Origin: Pomphorhynchus laevis
Taxonomy: Eukaryota > Acanthocephala > Palaeacanthocephala > Echinorhynchida > Pomphorhynchidae
Direction of reading: 5' to 3'
Length of the DNA stretch: 64,000 nt
Assembly (NCBI GenBank): GCA_012934845.2
Contig: WNNJ02002286.1
Coordinates: 1 to 64,000 of the forward strand
Shown piece by piece: positions 53,973 through 63,567 of this stretch (positions within the stretch are counted from its first letter, which is position 1; every line of letters begins with the position of its first letter). The position numbers were made by a program, and so were the translations under genes. The notes under the pieces are model-generated. The model ran no database searches. It was not told where the DNA came from and saw only the letters and a program-made list of their open reading frames with translations.

Positions 53973-54669
53973 CTTCAACGTGTTGTTGTCTTGATATTTA
54001 TCGTATGATGCTACTAGCATTTTATGCATTTTATTGTTAATTTATTAATAATTAAAAACTTAATTGAAATTTAAAATATAAGTCGATATTTTATGAATTT
54101 ACGAATAAACAACAAACGATGTATCAGAATAACTTAAAAACATTATTTATATATTATTTCATTTGTTGTAGTTTACCCTTATCTCAATGGCCACTACTGA
54201 TCAAGATAAATATCGATACAACAACGTAAGCAAACATACGAAAATACTCTTTTATAATATATGTGCTAAGCGTGTAGTGTATTATGCGAGATATATTTGA
54301 GCTAAATGTAGATATAAAGCAAATAAGTTTCTTAGCTTTATTCAACTATCTATTAAGCAAATAGACAAGTAGATAACAATGTTTACTATTTGTAATTTTA
54401 ATATGACATTCACCCCTGTTTTTTATTTCGAGCAGTGATTGCTGACGAACTATACGACCAGATATTGTACGGTTCTCAGAGCTAGTTTGCTGGCCTATTG
54501 ACTCTGATGTGTTTCTCGATATTTCGTCGATTAATGAAAATGTTGTTTCTGTTTGGTCTTTAAGGTCATGTTCAATACGGAGTCTCTGCGTAAATATGTT
54601 CTCGTGATGATTTCATTCATACACATTGATTCGATCATCACATTCGATAAGGTTTTGTAAAAGTTGATA
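53973..54669 (-). mobile_element. LTR retrotransposon fossil, unit 2 copy
   Basis: Duplicate of 47541-48237; LTR at 54164-54408. Confidence 0.6.
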
Positions 54670-57600
54670 AAACAAGAATGTGAATCAGGTGTCGAGAAGG
54701 TGTGAACGGAGGAGGTGTTTTAATGTGATAAATGAGGGGGCGCGGCTGATGTCGAGAGGGAGTGGATTCCAGGCGAGTGAGGCGGCGACGAGGAAGGATC
54801 GGAGACCGTAGTTGTTGCAGTAATTAGGAACGTGGAGTAAGAGGGTATGACAGGAACGAAGCGATAGCGATGTGGGGCGAGTATCGTCTAAGAAAGGAAG
54901 GTTGATGAACGATGGGGATCCGACAGCGATAAAACGAAAAGTAACGAGAAGAAGGCGGAGTTTGATGCGAATGTGGATGGTGGGCCAGGAGAGTTGGGCA
55001 AAATGTGTGGATGTGTGGTTGAAGCGACGGAGACGAAAGAACACTCGAACGGCGGTGTTGATTATTGGTTTTAGGGGTAGTATGATGGATTTTGGAGAAT
55101 TGCGAAAAGGCTAAGGCAGTAATCGATTTTAGGAAGAAGAAGTGATGAAAGAAGATACATACAAGAAAGGAAGTCGATAAGGTGGCGGATACGGCGGATG
55201 TCACGGAGAATTAAGTTAGATGAGCGGACCTTGTCACGGACGAAGGGTTTAAGGGAAAGGTGATCATCGAAATGGAAGCCTAAGAAAGTGAGATTGTGGA
55301 CTATGGGGATGGTCGATGAGGCAAAAAATACAGTGGGATGAGATATGTTTGGTTTACGGGAGAGGATCCACATTATTTTAGACTTGTCGGTGTTTAGAAC
55401 GAGATGGAGATTGGAGAGACGTTTGTAGATAGAAGAAAGACAGTTGGAGGCAGAAATGCCGATATCGTGTATGCGATGTGCGGGTGCATGAGCATAGATT
55501 AGAATGTCATCGGCGTATTGCATGACGTTAAAGGAGTAAGGTTTGATAAACGGAGAGAGATCGCCAAGCAGAAGAGAGAAAAGCAGGGGTCCCAGGACAG
55601 AATTTTGTATGACCCCGCAAAAGATAGGGAGGGGAGGGGAGGATGATGAATTAGAACAGACGCGGAAGGAACGGTCGAAAAGATATGAGGCAAACCATGC
55701 TACGGAGGAGGAAGATAAGCCGTAATCATAACGAAGGCGAGAAAGTAGGACGGAGTAGTCGACAATGCCGAATGCGGATGACATGTCGAGGGAGATGAGA
55801 ATACTATATAGACCCTTGTCTCGAGAAATGATTAAGTCGTTGTACACTTTATGCAGGCGATTTCTGTGGAGTGATTAGAGCGGAAAGCGGATTGGGAATG
55901 AGGGTACAGATTGGATGAGGGAGATAAGCGTTGATCTGTATTAATATGAGGCGTTCTAAGAGTTTAAAATGAATAGGGAGTAGTGAAATGGTGCGATAGC
56001 TAGAAGGAAGAGAGGGTTCGAGCGATTGTTTCTTAAGGATGGGACGAACGATTGCGGATTTGCGGTGTGAAGAGAAGATACGACTGCGGATGGTCGAGTT
56101 AAACACGGTTGTGAGAAACAGGGATATCAATGAGCATATGGATTTCAATATGTGAGTAGGCAGGAAATCGGCAGGTTAGGTTTTGTTGGGCAAGGACATG
56201 ATGACAGATGATACTTCGGTTGGTGAAACAGGGAAAAGATGAAAGAGTTCCGGAAGGATGTGGCTAGGCGGGTCCGAGTGGGATAGGATGGAGACTGGGG
56301 TGTGAGAGAGCAACGTGGATACTTTAGTCTGGAGAAATGACGAATAATCATTGGCATTGATGTTGCACGGCGAAGAGGAACGAGCCAGGATTGAGTTAAA
56401 AGTATGCCAGGGAGTCTTAGAGTTGAATGAAATGATGATTTTATTCTGCCAGAAGGAGTTACATTTGGTACTTAGTAAATTGAGACGAGACCGGCGTAGA
56501 GCAAGATAGGAATCACGGAAAGGCGGTGTGATCGAGCGGAAATCACGTCTGAGAGAGCGGTGATAGACTCGAAAAGCATGGCGGAGTCGACGCTTTGAGA
56601 GTAGGCATTGGATGTCAAACCATGGGGCACGGTGCAAGCGACAATGTGGGTGAGACTTGAAGGGCAAGAGAATATCGAGAGTGGATGTGAGTTCAGAGTC
56701 GAAAAGAAAGGCGAGATCGTGAGGAGATGAATATGTTATTGTGGGTAATGATAGAGACGATTTGAGTAAGGCAGAGCGGAGAAGGGAGAGGTCAAGATTT
56801 CTCCAAGGGCGACGTAGGATTGTAGGTGTGTGAGGAGGGGTGTGGTTGCGAGTGAGATCAAGGGTGGTAAGAAAGTGATCGGATAGACCAGGATCAGAGA
56901 TGGACAGTGAGGTGCAGGCAGCAAAATGATCGGGGACAGCGATGATGTCGAGTGCCTTACCAAGTATATGTGTGGAGGCAGTGGAGATTAGTTTGTAATT
57001 GTAGTTGGATAGAATGTTGATGAACCGGATGGAATCCGTGGAAGAGGGGCGGTCTAGGCGGATATTGAAGTCGCCTATAACGAGTGAAGGGATTGAGGAC
57101 AAAGAACAATGAGAAAGGAGATCAACGAGTTCGGTAAAAAATAAGGCTGTAGGAGCTTATGAACCAGGACGGTATACAATGGCGAGATCTAGAGTGATCG
57201 GGTTAGAATAACGACAAGTGAGCAATTCAAAAGAGCAAGGACTGAAAGGGAGATTGATTTTGCGAAATGACGCGGGGTGACGAGCGAATACGACGGGGCC
57301 GCCATGATTAGAGAATTTAGAAGGGCATAATCTGAGGGGGCGGGCGGATTTGACTAGGGAGCAACCGGCAGAGGGCAGACGGCGAATGGAAAGGTCGTCG
57401 GAATCTGAGTGCCAAGATTCGGTGAGGCAGAAGAGATCGATGAATTGCTTGGTGAATAGGTTGAGGATAATATCGAATTTTTTGAGAATAGATCTAGTGT
57501 TGAGGTGACCGATGCGGAAACCGTGTGTTGTGGCGAAAGAGTCTAGTGGAGAAGACATATAGGAGAGATGGAGCGTTATCGAATTTTTGGACGGGTGTGG

Positions 57601-58601
57601 ACAACTTGGAAATTTCCGTCTATGTTTCGGATGGAGAGTGATGTTTCGCCGGTTTCTTCGCGCCGGCGTTTTTCGATGCGGGCTGAAGAGATTTGAGCGA
57701 TTTCAGAAGGGGCGCGATCGGGAAAAATTCGAGTGGTTGACGATGACATGAGTTTGAATCGTTGAGAGAGGACAGAATATGCGTGAGAGCGATGCTTGAA
57801 GACAATATTTAGGAGAGGGGGCTGGGAAGGATTAGATTGAGAAGATTTGTTTAGACGGATGAATGCGACAGGAGAAATGTCCTTGAAAAATGATGGTTTA
57901 TCCGCAGGAACAATAGACGAGAGGATGGATCTGAAGGCGGAAACATCGTGGTCTAAACGTGCTTGTGGAGATAAGGAGTTAGAATGCTTGATATTAGTGA
58001 CAATGACGCAACGATCGCGAGAAGGAAAGCGCTTCCGTAAAGGAGGACGACTGGCGTGAGTAGGTGAGATCACGATAGAAGAGCTGGCCGTTGATGATTT
58101 GGAGGGATTTGGTTTGACAACGGGAGACATAGAGGATAATGGTAATAAAGAGGGTGGCAAGCGATTGAGTAAAGGTTATGAGTGGAAGGATAGTGGAGGT
58201 TGGTGGAGGTGATTTTGATTGATGGATGCAAGGTATTGAGAAACGAGACGGGAATGACGGGACGTGGGGTGTCGGGGAGTGAAGATGACATGGAATGGGA
58301 AGTTTATATGGTGGCAGGGTCGGTGGGTAGAGAAAGGACATTAGAAACGACGGGGGTAGTTTGAGTTGACGTGTTGGATGTTGATATGTGCTTATTGGAA
58401 AGGTTGCAGATTAGTTTGTTGGCACAAAAACCACATACGAAGTCTTCTTTAGCCTTATTCTTGTCGCAGGTGATTGTTGTCCAGACTCTGCAGTCGTGTA
58501 TCGACTGCAGAGTCTGGACTTGCAGTCGTGTACTTGCAGTCGTGTACTTGCAGTTGTCCATAGTTGTTGTCGGTCTTAGTTGTTTTCTTACGTCCTCCCA
58601 T
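54670..58601 (-). mobile_element. LINE family B copy B8, unit 2
   Basis: Duplicate of 48238-52183. ORF1 runs from ATG 58601 to 57576 with the same stop and frame changes. ORF2 pieces are 57558-57157, 57102-56176, 56148-55849, 55847-55071 and 55044-54685. The shared defects show that the element was already dead when duplicated. Confidence 0.85.
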
Positions 58602-59328
58602 AAACGATGGTTGTCGTCGATGGTTTATCGTCATAGTTACTAGTTGTTAAATGTTTCTTTAGTACTACAAGACCGGGAGTTAATAACCACTGCGGTATGT
58701 TTATATTTAAGCCAGAACGATATTCAAATTTAAAGAGCTTTTCGTGTGGTGCACAGTTTATTGGCACATAAGAAGTGAACACATTGAATGAAATGTCATT
58801 GGAAGGCATTTCTGCCACCGATTTTGGAAGATTCTTTCCAGAGAAAGCTAATTCGATACTCCGCCAAATTTTTCCATTAGCTCTTTCGATTTGTGAATTT
58901 CCCGTAAGAAGTGGAATGGCTAGTTGTGATTCCGTGTTTATGAAGGTATGTTCTTAAATCTTTCAATATAAAACACGGACCTCGGTCGCAATGAAAGTAT
59001 TCGGGTATTTCAAACATGAAGAACAAGGACTCTAAACATCGGATAACTATGGACGCAGACATATATCGACACGCGAATGAGAAAGGAAAACGTGAAAATT
59101 CGTCTATAATGTTGAGCATATGTTCTCATTTTCATTAGGAAGCGAACCTTTGAAATCTATAGAAAGTATCTCGAAAGGCCGTGCCTCTCTAACGAGGTGA
59201 GATTCCGGTGGTCTGAAATATCGAGATTTGATAACTGCACATGTTTGACAATTTGAAATTATGTTTCGTACGTCGTCCAACAAATACGGTAATTTTGTGA
59301 TTTAACGAAATGGTTTATCCAAAAAAGG
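58602..59328 (-). mobile_element. Gypsy fossil G3, main piece
   Basis: Minus-strand integrase region: SNCQTCAVIKSRYF and DFKGSLPNENEN, a core-domain frame at 59119-58877 (IIDEFSRFPFSFACR), and the C-terminal piece also present at 52184-52398. Distinct from G1 and G2. Interrupted by B9 on one side and bordered by B8 on the other. Old and broken, with several breaks. Confidence 0.7.
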
Positions 59329-60009
59329 ATTTATTTTAACGTGGCAAATGCGTGCCAGCGCACGCTTACATGACCACAAACAAAAAACTGTGAATCAGGT
59401 GTCGAGAAGGTGTGAACGGAGGAGGTGTTTGAATGTGATAAAGGAGGGAGCGCGGCGGACGTCGAGAGGGAGTTGATTCCAGGCGAGTGAGGCGGCGACG
59501 AGGAAGGATCGGAGACCGTAGTTGTTGGAGTAATTAGGAACGTGGAGTAAGAGGGTATGACAGGAACGAAGCGATAGCGAGGTGGGGCGAGTATCGTCTA
59601 AGAAAGGAAGGTTGATGAACGATGGGGATCCGACAGCGATGAAACGAAAAGTAACGAGAAGAAGGCGGAGTTTGATGCGAATGTGGATGGTGGGCCAGGA
59701 GAGTTGGGCAAAATATGTAGATGTGTGGTCGAAGCGACGGAGACGAAAGAGCACTCGAACGGCGGTGTTGATTATTCGTTGTAGGGTAGGATGATGGATT
59801 TTGGAGAATTGGCGAAAAGGCTAAGGCAGTAATCGATTTTAGGGAAAAGAAGCGATGAAAGAAGAGACATACAAGAACGGAAGTCGATAAGGGGGCGGAT
59901 ACGGCGATGTCACGGAGAATTAAGTTAGATGAGCGGACCTTGTCACGGACGAAGGGTTTAAGGGAAAGGTGATCATCGAAATGGAAGCCTAAGAAAGTGA
60001 GATTGTGGA

Positions 60010-61347
60010 CTATGGGGATGATCGATGAGGCAAAATATACAGTGGGAGAGATATGTTTGGTTTACGGGGGAGGATCCACATTATTTTGGACTTGTCGGGG
60101 TTTAGAACGAGATGGAGATTTGAGAGACGTTTGTAGATAGAAGAAAGACAGTTGGAGGTAGAAATGCCGATATCTTGTATGCGATGTGCGGGTGCATGAG
60201 CATAGATTAGAATGTCATCAGCGTATTGCATGACGTTAAAGGAGTAAGGTTTGATAAATGGAGAGAGATCGCCAAGCAAAAGAGAGAAAAGCAGGGGACC
60301 TAGGACTGAACCTTGTGGGACCCCGCAAAAAATAGGGATGGGAGGGGAGGATGATGAATTAGAACAGACGCGAAAGGAACGGTCGGATAGATATGAGGCG
60401 AACCATGCTATGGAGGAGGAAGAAAAGCCGTAATCATAACGAAGGCGAGAAAGGAGGACGGAGTGGTCGACAATGTCGAATGCGGAGGAGAGGTCGAGGG
60501 AGATGAGAACACTATATAGAGCCTTGTCTCGAGAAATGAGTAAGTCGTTGTACACTTTTATGCATGCGATTTCTGTCGAGTGATTAGAGCGGAAAGCGGA
60601 TTGGAAAGGAGGGTACAGATTGGATGAGGAGAGATAAGCGTTGATTTGTATTAAGATGAGGCGTTCTAAGAGCTTAAAAAGAGTAGGGAATAGTGAAATG
60701 GGGCGATAGCTAGAAGGAAGGGAGGGGTCGAGCGATTGTTTCTTAAGGAGGGGACGAACGATTGCGGATTTCCAGTGTGAAGGGAAGATACGACTGCGGA
60801 TGGACGAGTTAAACAAGGTTGTGAGAAATGGGGATATCGATGAGCATATGGATTTTAATATGTGAGTAGGCAGGGGATCGGCAGGTGAGGTTTTGTTGGG
60901 CAAGGACATGAGGACAGATGATACTTCTGTAGGTGAGACAGGGAGAAGATGAAAGAGTTCCGGAAGGATGAGAGTAGACTGGGCAGAGTGGGATAGGATG
61001 GAGACCGGGGTGTGAGAGAGCAGCGTGGATACTTTAGTCTGGAGAAATGACGAATAATCATTAGCATTGATGTTGCAAGGCGTAGAGGAACGAGCCAGGA
61101 TTGAGTTAAAAGTATGCCAGAGAGTCTTAGAGTTGAATGAAGTGATGATTTTATGCTGCCAGAAGGAGTTGCATTTGGTACGTAGTAGGTGGAGATGAGA
61201 CCGGCGAAGAGCAAGATAGGAATCACGGAAAGACGGAGTGATCGAGCGGAAATCGCGTCTGAGAGAGCGGTGATAGACTCGAAAAGCATGGCAAGGTCGA
61301 CGCTTTGAGAGTAGGCATTTGATGTCAAACCATGGGGCACGGTGCAA
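60010..61347 (-). CDS. Family B reverse transcriptase (best-preserved copy)
   Basis: 445 residues without a stop. Linker ARSSTPCNINANDYSS, fingers KSAIVRPLLKKQSLDPSLPS and YRPISLFPTLFKL, then HSTEIACIKVYNDLL, LDLSSAFDIVDHSVLL, GVPQGSVLGPLLF and VMQYADDILIYAHA (about 60215). All RT motifs including YADD are intact. The C terminus is shifted out of frame near 60035 and follows in frame 59754-59395 (LRSHLLDT end). Clade: CR1/L2-like. It would copy RNA from a nicked target using the shared 3' hairpin region as template start (inference). Confidence 0.8.
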   Translation of the reverse strand: MHRAPWFDIKCLLSKRRPCHAFRVYHRSLRRDFRSITPSFRDSYLALRRSHLHLLRTKCNSFWQHKIITSFNSKTLWHTFNSILARSSTPCNINANDYSSFLQTKVSTLLSHTPVSILSHSAQSTLILPELFHLLPVSPTEVSSVLMSLPNKTSPADPLPTHILKSICSSISPFLTTLFNSSIRSRIFPSHWKSAIVRPLLKKQSLDPSLPSSYRPISLFPTLFKLLERLILIQINAYLSSSNLYPPFQSAFRSNHSTEIACIKVYNDLLISRDKALYSVLISLDLSSAFDIVDHSVLLSRLRYDYGFSSSSIAWFASYLSDRSFRVCSNSSSSPPIPIFCGVPQGSVLGPLLFSLLLGDLSPFIKPYSFNVMQYADDILIYAHAPAHRIQDIGISTSNCLSSIYKRLSNLHLVLNPDKSKIMWILPRKPNISLPLYILPHRSSP

Positions 61348-61811
61348 GCGACGGTGTGGTGAGACTTGAAGGGCAAGAGAATATCGAGAGTGGATGTGAG
61401 TTTAGAGTCGAAAAGAAAGGCGAGATCGTGAGGAGATGAATATGTTATTGTGGGTAATGATAGAGACGATTTGAGTAAGGCAGAGCGGAGAAGGGAGAGG
61501 TCAAGATTTCTCCAAGGGCGACGTAGGATTGTAGGTGTGTGAGGAGGGGTGTGGTTGCGAGTGAGATCAAGGGTGATAAGAAAGTGATCGGATAGACCAG
61601 GATCAGAGATTGACAGTGAGGTGTAGGCAGTAAAATGATCGGGGACAGCGATGATGTCGAGTGCCCCACCAAGTATATGTGTGGGGGCAGTGGAGATTAG
61701 TTTGTAATTGTAGTTGGATAGAATGTTGATGAAGCGGATGGAATCCGTGGAAGAGGGGCGGTCTAGGCGGATATTGAAGTCGCCTAGAACGAGTAAATGG
61801 ATTGAGGACAA
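60855..61811 (-). pseudogene. Family B endonuclease C-terminal half (B9)
   Basis: Reads LVLGDFNIRLDRPSS, then THILGGALDIIAVPDHFTAY and LSDHFLITLDLTRNHT, the EEP endonuclease core. It slips out of the RT frame at about 61358 through loss of one C compared with B8 (about 50214), so the linker continues in frame 61347-60010. Confidence 0.7.
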
Positions 61812-61842
61812 AGAACAATGAGAAAGGAGGTCAGCAAGTGAC

Positions 61843-61930
61843 TCCAGGATTACAATATGCTTGATGAATATTTTTAGTTTCCAGTTCTGCTAGTATACAC
61901 GGCTAGCAAGGAATTCCTTATAGCATATCG
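61843..61930 (-). mobile_element. Gypsy fossil G3, outer piece
   Basis: Minus strand reads LETKNIHQAYCNPGV at the edge of B9, matching LKILHNSLCHPGV in G2 (start of the integrase zinc domain). Confidence 0.45.
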
Positions 61931-62189
61931 GTAGTATCGTTTTCGTTTCCGGGACGGTTTGCTATTTAGAATGCGAAAGAAGCTTATTTAAGTCTCCATC
62001 TAAGCATTTCGTTTTTTATTCTGCTGCGATGATTTTTATTGAATATAAAGGCCATGTCACATTACCAGTTACATTTTAACTGGTAAACCAAAAAAGCGAA
62101 TCAATAGGGTAAAGCGCGTAGCGCCTCGCGAAATTGATGCCTAATCCTTCAAAATGTGCCTAAGGCTCCATAATCATACACCAAGCAGA
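61931..62189. other. Non-coding stretch with small hairpin
   Basis: TTACCAGTT (62062-62070) pairs with AACTGGTAA (62078-62086). The same ACTGGTA word forms the hairpin at 1272-1303. GC-richer hairpin-like sequence GCGCGTAGCGCCTCGCG at about 62115. No frame. Confidence 0.4.
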
Positions 62190-62593
62190 GAAGAATAGAC
62201 GCGGATTTAAACCATGTACATTCCGTATTAACTCAGATATGCGCAGGCGAGAGCCGCGACTTTGTCGGACAAATTAAGGTGCTTAGTCAATATCGTTTAG
62301 GTAAGCGGTTGGATTTTCCGAGGTTGTTAAAGGTGGTATTTGAAACTAATGAACATGCTGTATTCGTGATGTCTGTTTCGAACGAATTGCGTGGTGATAT
62401 AGTTCGTATCCGTCCTGATTATTTGATGGAGGAAAGAAGCATGATGAGGGAAGCTAGGATTGAGTTGAATCGTCGTATTTTGGAGGGAGAAGATAACCTA
62501 GTTATTTGGGATTTTCGCGTTGTCCGGAAAAGGCCGTTTGTGCGTTGGCATCCATTTGTGACGTGGGCGATCTCATTTGCTTCGATTGTTTGA
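62190..62593 (+). pseudogene. LINE ORF1 C-terminal half (family M)
   Basis: The frame is open upstream of 62279 and reads DADLNHVHSVLTQICAGES, FPRLLKVVFETNEHAVFVMS and LNRRILEGEDNLVIWDFRV. This matches the RPRLLKV...RRNVAGETNLTIQNF part of LINE L ORF1. The N-terminal finger is absent. Confidence 0.65.
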
Positions 62594-63290
62594 TTCCGAA
62601 TGTTGATGTGAATTCTCAGGGTTGCACTTCTCAACGTGCTCCTATCATTGGCTACACTAATATTCGTAGTTTAATTTCGAATCTTGATGACGTTAGAGTT
62701 TGGAAGCATTCTATGCATACAGACGTGTTAGCTATTTCTGAGACGTGGTTACACGATGCCATTCTTGATAACATAGTATCTATTCCAGGTTATCAATTAT
62801 TACGTTCAGATAGATGCCCTCCTAAGAGGGGTGGTGGAGTAGCACTTTATGTTCAAGATAGGAACGTTATTAGCAATATAGTAAGATACTCAAATAGAAA
62901 AGGAACTTGTGAGTGCTTGATAGTTGATCTTGTTATATATAGCCTTCACGTTTCATTGGGTGTTCTTTATCTAACACCCAAATTATCCATTTTAGATGAT
63001 GAGCTGATGCATTTTTTAACTAGAGTTTGTAGTAGGCGTGATCACTCGTTCATCTTTGTAATGCTTCCTTACGAGCTTTAGCTACCATGGAAGTCGACAT
63101 ATAATAATAATAATCTTAGTTAGTGATTTTAATCGACCGACTCTGGTGATTGATCAAGATGGCAACAGTATTATTGGTAACTGTTTCAGTGAGGATAAGA
63201 ATCTATGGGAGTTCTTGATATGTAATCAATTACTCATTCAGCATGTATCTGATCCTACTAGATTTGGCACTGATAGCGTAAAGGCACTGA
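62506..63290 (+). pseudogene. LINE ORF2 endonuclease start (family M), interrupted
   Basis: Frame 62506-63081 reads IIGYTNIRSLISNLDDVRVW, LAISETWLHD and RGGGVALYVQD. A 53-bp foreign piece (63061-63113) then interrupts it. Beyond that LVSDFNRPTLVIDQDG and LLIQHVSDPTRFGTDS continue the endonuclease; the GDFN box reads SDFN. Cut at about 63280. Close to the fragment at 8855-9362. Confidence 0.7.
63061..63113 (+). mobile_element. Short retroelement 3' tail, copy 2
   Basis: ATGCTTCCTTACGAGCTTTA, GCTACCATGGAAGTCGACAT, then (ATA)n. Same as 8573-8620 on the other strand, with about five differences. It splits the family M endonuclease frame. Confidence 0.55.
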
Positions 63291-63540
63291 TTTACCTTTA
63301 AAAAATTTGGTTTCTGATAAACCAAATTTAAAGGCACTGATTTACCTTTAAAAAATTTGGTTTCTGATAAACATACACAAATTACAATATTGAGATAAAA
63401 TAACATACAGAATTGCAGACGAATGCTTAAATCCACAATATTTTGAAAAGCAACAACTGAATGCCACGCCGTGTCCCAGCTTAAAAAATTCCAGCTGCAT
63501 TTAATTCGGACCTTAAAAAATTTTGGTTTCTAATAAACAT
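63281..63540. repeat. 50-bp tandem repeat and leader of the next LINE
   Basis: AAAGGCACTGATTTACCTTT, then AAAAAATTTGGTTTCTGATA occurs at 63281 and again at 63331; a third partial copy (CCTTAAAAAATTTTGGTTTC) is at about 63510. The array lies just before the ORF1 start at 63568, as in other LINEs here. Confidence 0.75.
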
Positions 63541-63567
63541 ACAATATAATAACAAACAAATTTCACA

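Larger units (their letters stand above)
52399..58816. repeat. 6.4-kb tandem duplication, unit 2 (6,418 bp)
   Basis: Second copy, 14 bp shorter because of one missing repeat unit at about 58530. Roughly a dozen substitutions seen by eye, five of them clustered at 56313-56352. Confidence 0.95.
59329..61842 (-). mobile_element. LINE family B copy B9 inside Gypsy fossil G3
   Basis: The 3' end has a perfect terminal hairpin (59350-59365, loop CAGC on plus strand) and a CCTTTTTT tail. The 5' end stops at about 61842 inside the endonuclease. G3 integrase sequence resumes on both sides (CNPGV at about 61850, then PYLLDDVR at about 59290), so B9 inserted into G3. Confidence 0.8.

Noticed and set aside
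52399-58816. Unit 2 as an independent second insertion of a large element
   Set aside because: The same chance breaks, nested pieces and junctions are shared, so it is a DNA-level tandem duplication.
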